From the NCBI GenBank assembly GCA_964387695.1, contig CAYLXI010000070.1:1-9249 (forward strand): a stretch of 9,249 bases of DNA, given 5' to 3'. The notes below the pieces were generated by a model. It saw nothing but the letters and a program-made list of their open reading frames with translations. It ran no database searches and was not told the DNA's origin. Every line of letters begins with the position of its first letter. Position 1 is the first letter of the stretch. The position numbers and the translations under genes were made by a program. This DNA is from Thiosulfativibrio sp964387695 (GTDB taxonomy: Bacteria; Pseudomonadota; Gammaproteobacteria; Thiomicrospirales; Thiomicrospiraceae). Below are positions 5,884 through 9,249 of this stretch, in pieces.

Positions 5884-6595
5884 AAATATTGGTATTAAAA
5901 ACTAAAATATCTTCTTTTAAAGATACCTCAACAAACCCTGCTTTGTACTCTTCAGAAATATCTTCTGCAAGCTGATAAACTCCAGCGATACATACTAACT
6001 CGGGATTAAGTTGTTTTGCATAAATTCTAGCCGAAGATTCTCCTGATGATCCCGCAAAAACTTTACCTAAAATCTTGCCGAACACATGTACACTACCATC
6101 TGCAACAACTTCAGCACCTGGGTTAATTGATCCCATAATAATAATATCTCTATCTTTGGAAAAAATTTGTTGCCCTGATCTCACTGCTCCTTGAATTCTC
6201 ATGGCGGTTTTTAACTCACCTGATTCTTCAGGTTCAGTAGAGATTTCTTTAGGTTTTTTAGAGGCTTTTTTTACTTTATTTTTGCTCTTGTTTTTTTCTA
6301 GCGGAAAAACTGCTAAACCTGCATACAAAGCTTGCTCTATAATAGTTTTGTCTTCTGTTTGAATACCAATTGGAATCATTTTAAATTGGTGCAAAAACTC
6401 AACCAACAAAGCAAGGTAAGTGGGATCTTTAAGATTAACTTTGGGCTCTAAGACCACAGGAATACCCGCAAAAAAACTAGGAGCCTGCCCTATTTTATGA
6501 GCAACCGCTTGCTTTGTTTCGGTAATATCATTTGAGTACAATTTTAAAACGGTTAAAGATAAAATTGAGCCTTTTAAATCAATTATTTTACCCAT
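5882..6595 (-). CDS. minC: Septum site-determining protein MinC (FtsZ inhibitor)
   Basis: MinC blocks FtsZ ring formation away from mid-cell; MinD brings it to the membrane. It has 237 residues (E. coli 231). The N-terminal FtsZ-inhibiting domain spans about 1-98 and includes FFAGIPVVLE (41-50). A Lys-rich linker (about 99-128) follows. The C-terminal beta-helix domain (about 129-237) carries the RSGQ motif (139-142) used for MinD contact, then AEVVADGSVHVFGKILGK (161-178), FAGSSGE (180-186) and LVCIAGVYQL (200-209), all family signatures. The linker is richer in lysine than usual in my view. The ATG at 6595 lies 38 bp after acnB with no clear Shine-Dalgarno in the AT-rich gap. It is the first gene of minCDE and may be cotranscribed with acnB. 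Confidence 0.96.
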   Translation of the reverse strand: MGKIIDLKGSILSLTVLKLYSNDITETKQAVAHKIGQAPSFFAGIPVVLEPKVNLKDPTYLALLVEFLHQFKMIPIGIQTEDKTIIEQALYAGLAVFPLEKNKSKNKVKKASKKPKEISTEPEESGELKTAMRIQGAVRSGQQIFSKDRDIIIMGSINPGAEVVADGSVHVFGKILGKVFAGSSGESSARIYAKQLNPELVCIAGVYQLAEDISEEYKAGFVEVSLKEDILVFNTNI

Positions 6596-6606
6596 GTATT
6601 TCTTGC

Positions 6607-6632
6607 TTCAAATAAATTTGGTTCAAATAAAT
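6607..6632. repeat. Tandem 11-bp direct repeat between acnB and minC
   Basis: TTCAAATAAAT occurs at 6607-6617 and again at 6622-6632, a period of 15 bp, filling most of the 38-bp gap. On the minC-sense strand it reads ATTTATTTGAA twice. It could be a protein binding site, an AU-rich ribosome standby region replacing a Shine-Dalgarno, or a chance duplication. It is not the inverted-repeat form of a terminator, so acnB transcripts may read through. Confidence 0.6.
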
Positions 6633-6633
6633 A

Positions 6634-9207
6634 TTAAGCAACGGCTACTCCAATATCTGTTAGATTTTTAGTTTTTTCAACCTTATAATCTGCCATTTCA
6701 TCAAACTGCAAATAACGATAAACATCATCTGCCATAGTATCTAAAATGGCAACATTATCCATGTATTCTTTAACGGTTGGAATTCTTCCTAAAGAAGAGC
6801 AAACCGCTGCCAATTCTGCCGAGCCTAAATAAACATCCGCTCCATCTCCTAAACGATTAGGGAAATTTCTGGTTGAAGTTGAAAAAACGGTCGATTTATC
6901 TGCGACCCTTGCTTGGTTACCCATACATAAGGAACAACCAGGCATTTCAGTTCTAGCCCCAACTTTACCATAAATACTATAATACCCTTCTTCAATTAAT
7001 TGGCGTTCGTCCATTTTTGTGGGGGGTGCAATCCATAAACGAGTTGGCACTTTGCCCATTTTCTCTAGCACTTTTCCTGCCGCTCTATAATGTCCAATAT
7101 TAGTCATACAAGAGCCGATAAATACTTCATCTATTTTAGTATTTTCAACTTCAGATATTAGTTTTACATCATCTGGGTCATTTGGGCAAGCAACAATAGG
7201 CTCTTTAACATCATCTAAATTGATTTCAATAATTGCGGCATAGTCGGCATCAGGGTCAGATTTAAGTAGCTCTGGGTTTTTAATCCAAGCTTCCATTTCA
7301 TCTCTACGACGCAACAAGGTGCGAGAATCTTCATAATTATTGTCAACCATCCAGTTAATTAGGGCAATATTTGACTTTAAAAATTCGGTAATGGATTCTA
7401 TTCCTAAGTTTACCACACAGCCATTAGCAGATCTTTCTGCAGACGCATCAGACAATTCAAAAGCTTGCTCTGTTTTAAGGTATTCTAAACCTTCAATTTC
7501 TAATACTCGACCATTAAAGACATTTTTTTTGCCTTTTTTCTCAACTGTTAAATGCCCTTCTTGAATGGCTTGATATGGAATGGCGTTAACTAAATCTCGA
7601 AGGGTAATGCCTGGTTGCATTTTCCCTGTAAAGCGAACCAAAACCGATTCTGGCATATTAAGGGGCATGACACCCAAGGCGGCTCCAAAGGCAACCAGTC
7701 CAGATCCTGCTGGAAAAGAAATTCCCATTGGAAAACGGGTGTGAGAATCGCCTCCTGTTCCAACCGTGTCAGGTAATAGTAAACGATTTAACCATGAATG
7801 AATCACGCCATCACCAGGGCGAAGTGCAACGCCTCCTCGACTGGTCATAAAGTCTGGCAATGAATGTTGCAAGGTAATATCTACAGGCTTAGGGTAGGCT
7901 GCGGTGTGGCAAAAAGACTGCATTACCAGATCGGCAGAAAAACCTAAACAAGCCAGTTCTTTCATTTCATCTCTAGTCATAGCTCCTGTCGTATCTTGCG
8001 AACCGACGGTTGTCATTTTTGGCTCGCAAAACATTCCAGGCCTAACGCCTGCAATACCGCAGGATTTTCCTACTATTTTCTGAGCTAGCGTATAGCCATG
8101 ATCTGCTTGAGACTTATCTATAGGGCGAATAAACGCTTCTGAAGCAGGCAAATGTAAAGCCTGACGGGCTTTATCTGTAAGTCCTCTACCAATAATTAAA
8201 GGAGCTCGTCCTCCAGCACGCACTTCATCTGGCATGGTGTCAGGAGCTAACTCAAAGGTAGAGATGGTTTCCCCCGCTTCATTGGTTATTTTTCCTGCAT
8301 AAGGATGAATGGTAATGACATCTCCCATGTTCATAGCACTCACATCACACTCAATTGGCAAGGAGCCTGAGTCTTCAGCGGTGTTAAAGAAAATAGGGGC
8401 TATTTTTCCTCCCAAGACCACGCCTCCTTGGCGCTTGTTTGGCACAAAAGGAATATCGTTACCAAAAAACCACATGACAGAGTTCATCGCTGATTTACGC
8501 GAAGACCCCGTTCCGACAACATCTCCAACATAAGCAACAGGATGACCTTTTGCTTTTAGGGCTTTAATTGTGCCATTAACATCGTCCATACGAACTGCCA
8601 ACATTTCTCGGGCATGTAGCGGAATGTCTGGACGAGACCAAGCTGCGGTTGCAGGAGATAAATCATCGGTATTGGTCTCACCCTCTATCTTAAACACTGT
8701 TACTGTAATGGCTTCAGGCATTTTAGGCTTGGCATTAAACCATTCGGCATTTGCCCAAGACTTAACCACTTGCATGGCATAATCATTGATTTTAGACTTT
8801 TCTTCTACATCATGAAAGGCTTCATAAACCAACAAGGTTTTAGATAAAGCAACAACGCCAGCTTCTGCTACCTTAATATTGGAGCTGTCCAACGCAGATA
8901 TTAACGGTTGAACATTGTACCCACCAAGCATTGTCCCTAATAAAAAGGTCGCTTTTTCTGGTGTAATCAACTCTACTACAATCTTTTCTGATGAAATATC
9001 CGCTAAAAAACTGGCTTTCACATAAGAGGCTTCATCTACACCAGGGGGAATTTTATTTGTTAACAAGTCTAGAACAAATTCTTCTTCTCCCACGGGCGGA
9101 TTTTTAACTAATTTAACTAATTGTGCAGTTTGATCTGCATCTAGAGGTAAAGCGGGAACGCCAAGTTCTGCACGCTCTGCAACATGGCTTTTATAAGCTG
9201 CTAGCAT
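6634..9207 (-). CDS. acnB: Aconitate hydratase B (bifunctional 2-methylisocitrate dehydratase)
   Basis: Cytoplasmic [4Fe-4S] enzyme of the TCA cycle interconverting citrate and isocitrate through cis-aconitate; many AcnB also act on 2-methylisocitrate. It has 857 residues (E. coli 865). The AcnB-type order is seen: N-terminal HEAT-like domain (about 1-160, opening MLAAYKSHVAERAELG), then the swivel domain with GTGSSRKSAMNS (about 230-242) and NKRQGGVVLGGKIAPIFFN, then the catalytic core with DSHTRFPMG (from residue 487). The cluster ligands are C700 (in FIGSCMTNIGH), C758 and C761 (in PGCSLCMGNQ), matching E. coli C710, C769 and C772. The ATG is fixed by the family N-terminus and an AGGAG upstream. 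In an autotroph it would serve 2-oxoglutarate synthesis. E. coli AcnB without its cluster also binds mRNA; whether this one does is unknown. minC follows after 38 bp. Confidence 0.98.
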   Translation of the reverse strand: MLAAYKSHVAERAELGVPALPLDADQTAQLVKLVKNPPVGEEEFVLDLLTNKIPPGVDEASYVKASFLADISSEKIVVELITPEKATFLLGTMLGGYNVQPLISALDSSNIKVAEAGVVALSKTLLVYEAFHDVEEKSKINDYAMQVVKSWANAEWFNAKPKMPEAITVTVFKIEGETNTDDLSPATAAWSRPDIPLHAREMLAVRMDDVNGTIKALKAKGHPVAYVGDVVGTGSSRKSAMNSVMWFFGNDIPFVPNKRQGGVVLGGKIAPIFFNTAEDSGSLPIECDVSAMNMGDVITIHPYAGKITNEAGETISTFELAPDTMPDEVRAGGRAPLIIGRGLTDKARQALHLPASEAFIRPIDKSQADHGYTLAQKIVGKSCGIAGVRPGMFCEPKMTTVGSQDTTGAMTRDEMKELACLGFSADLVMQSFCHTAAYPKPVDITLQHSLPDFMTSRGGVALRPGDGVIHSWLNRLLLPDTVGTGGDSHTRFPMGISFPAGSGLVAFGAALGVMPLNMPESVLVRFTGKMQPGITLRDLVNAIPYQAIQEGHLTVEKKGKKNVFNGRVLEIEGLEYLKTEQAFELSDASAERSANGCVVNLGIESITEFLKSNIALINWMVDNNYEDSRTLLRRRDEMEAWIKNPELLKSDPDADYAAIIEINLDDVKEPIVACPNDPDDVKLISEVENTKIDEVFIGSCMTNIGHYRAAGKVLEKMGKVPTRLWIAPPTKMDERQLIEEGYYSIYGKVGARTEMPGCSLCMGNQARVADKSTVFSTSTRNFPNRLGDGADVYLGSAELAAVCSSLGRIPTVKEYMDNVAILDTMADDVYRYLQFDEMADYKVEKTKNLTDIGVAVA

Positions 9208-9219
9208 ATTATTTGTACT

Positions 9220-9224
9220 CTCCT
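9220..9224 (-). promoter_or_regulatory. acnB ribosome binding site
   Basis: AGGAG on the minus strand lies 12 nt before the acnB ATG, a rather long spacer. The surrounding TTAGGAGAG is identical to that ahead of minD. Only 25 bp remain beyond it, too little to judge the acnB promoter. Confidence 0.6.
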
Positions 9225-9249
9225 AAAAAACACCAAGAGATCTGGGTAC

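Noticed and set aside
7340..8782. Three plus-strand open frames (7340-7564, 8309-8533, 8570-8782) inside acnB
   Set aside because: All are antisense to conserved AcnB sequence and have no recognisable features.
1..9249. Hidden mobile element, CRISPR array, tRNA or toxin-antitoxin pair
   Set aside because: Known genes fill nearly all of the window, the largest gap is 225 bp, and no terminal repeats, array-like repeats or tRNA cloverleaf were seen.

Overview
The window reads as a chromosomal segment of an AT-rich (high 30s % GC by eye) gammaproteobacterium. Mfd, MinCDE and AcnB are close in sequence and order to their Escherichia coli counterparts, and mfd is followed directly by a CsiV-type gene, an arrangement I associate with Gammaproteobacteria. 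The sbtA-sbtB bicarbonate uptake pair points to an autotroph that fixes CO2. Sulfur oxidisers of the Thiomicrospira/Thiomicrorhabdus/Hydrogenovibrio type are the best guess, but no ribosomal or RuBisCO gene is present to confirm it.

Layout, plus strand: the 3' two thirds of mfd (transcription-repair coupling) enters from the left edge. It is followed after 2 bp by a secreted CsiV-family protein. A 225-bp gap rich in short dyads then leads to sbtA (Na+-dependent bicarbonate transporter) and, 75 bp later, its PII-like partner sbtB. Two hairpins follow sbtB, the second a symmetrical A-tract/T-tract terminator that can serve both converging units.

Layout, minus strand (read right to left): acnB (aconitase B) is complete, with its start 42 bp from the right edge. 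After 38 bp come minC, minD and minE in the usual order with gaps of 11 and 2 bp. The Min operon ends at the shared terminator. All four genes face the same way and could be one transcription unit.

Functionally there are three modules: genome and envelope maintenance (mfd, csiV), inorganic carbon supply (sbtA/sbtB), and central carbon metabolism next to division-site selection (acnB, minCDE). The least routine part is the carbon-supply pair. The transporter is very like cyanobacterial SbtA but has a shorter central linker. The SbtB is cysteine-free and lacks the C-terminal redox loop of cyanobacterial SbtB. The upstream and intercistronic DNA carries unexplained dyads. I see no mobile elements, CRISPR arrays, tRNAs or rRNAs.
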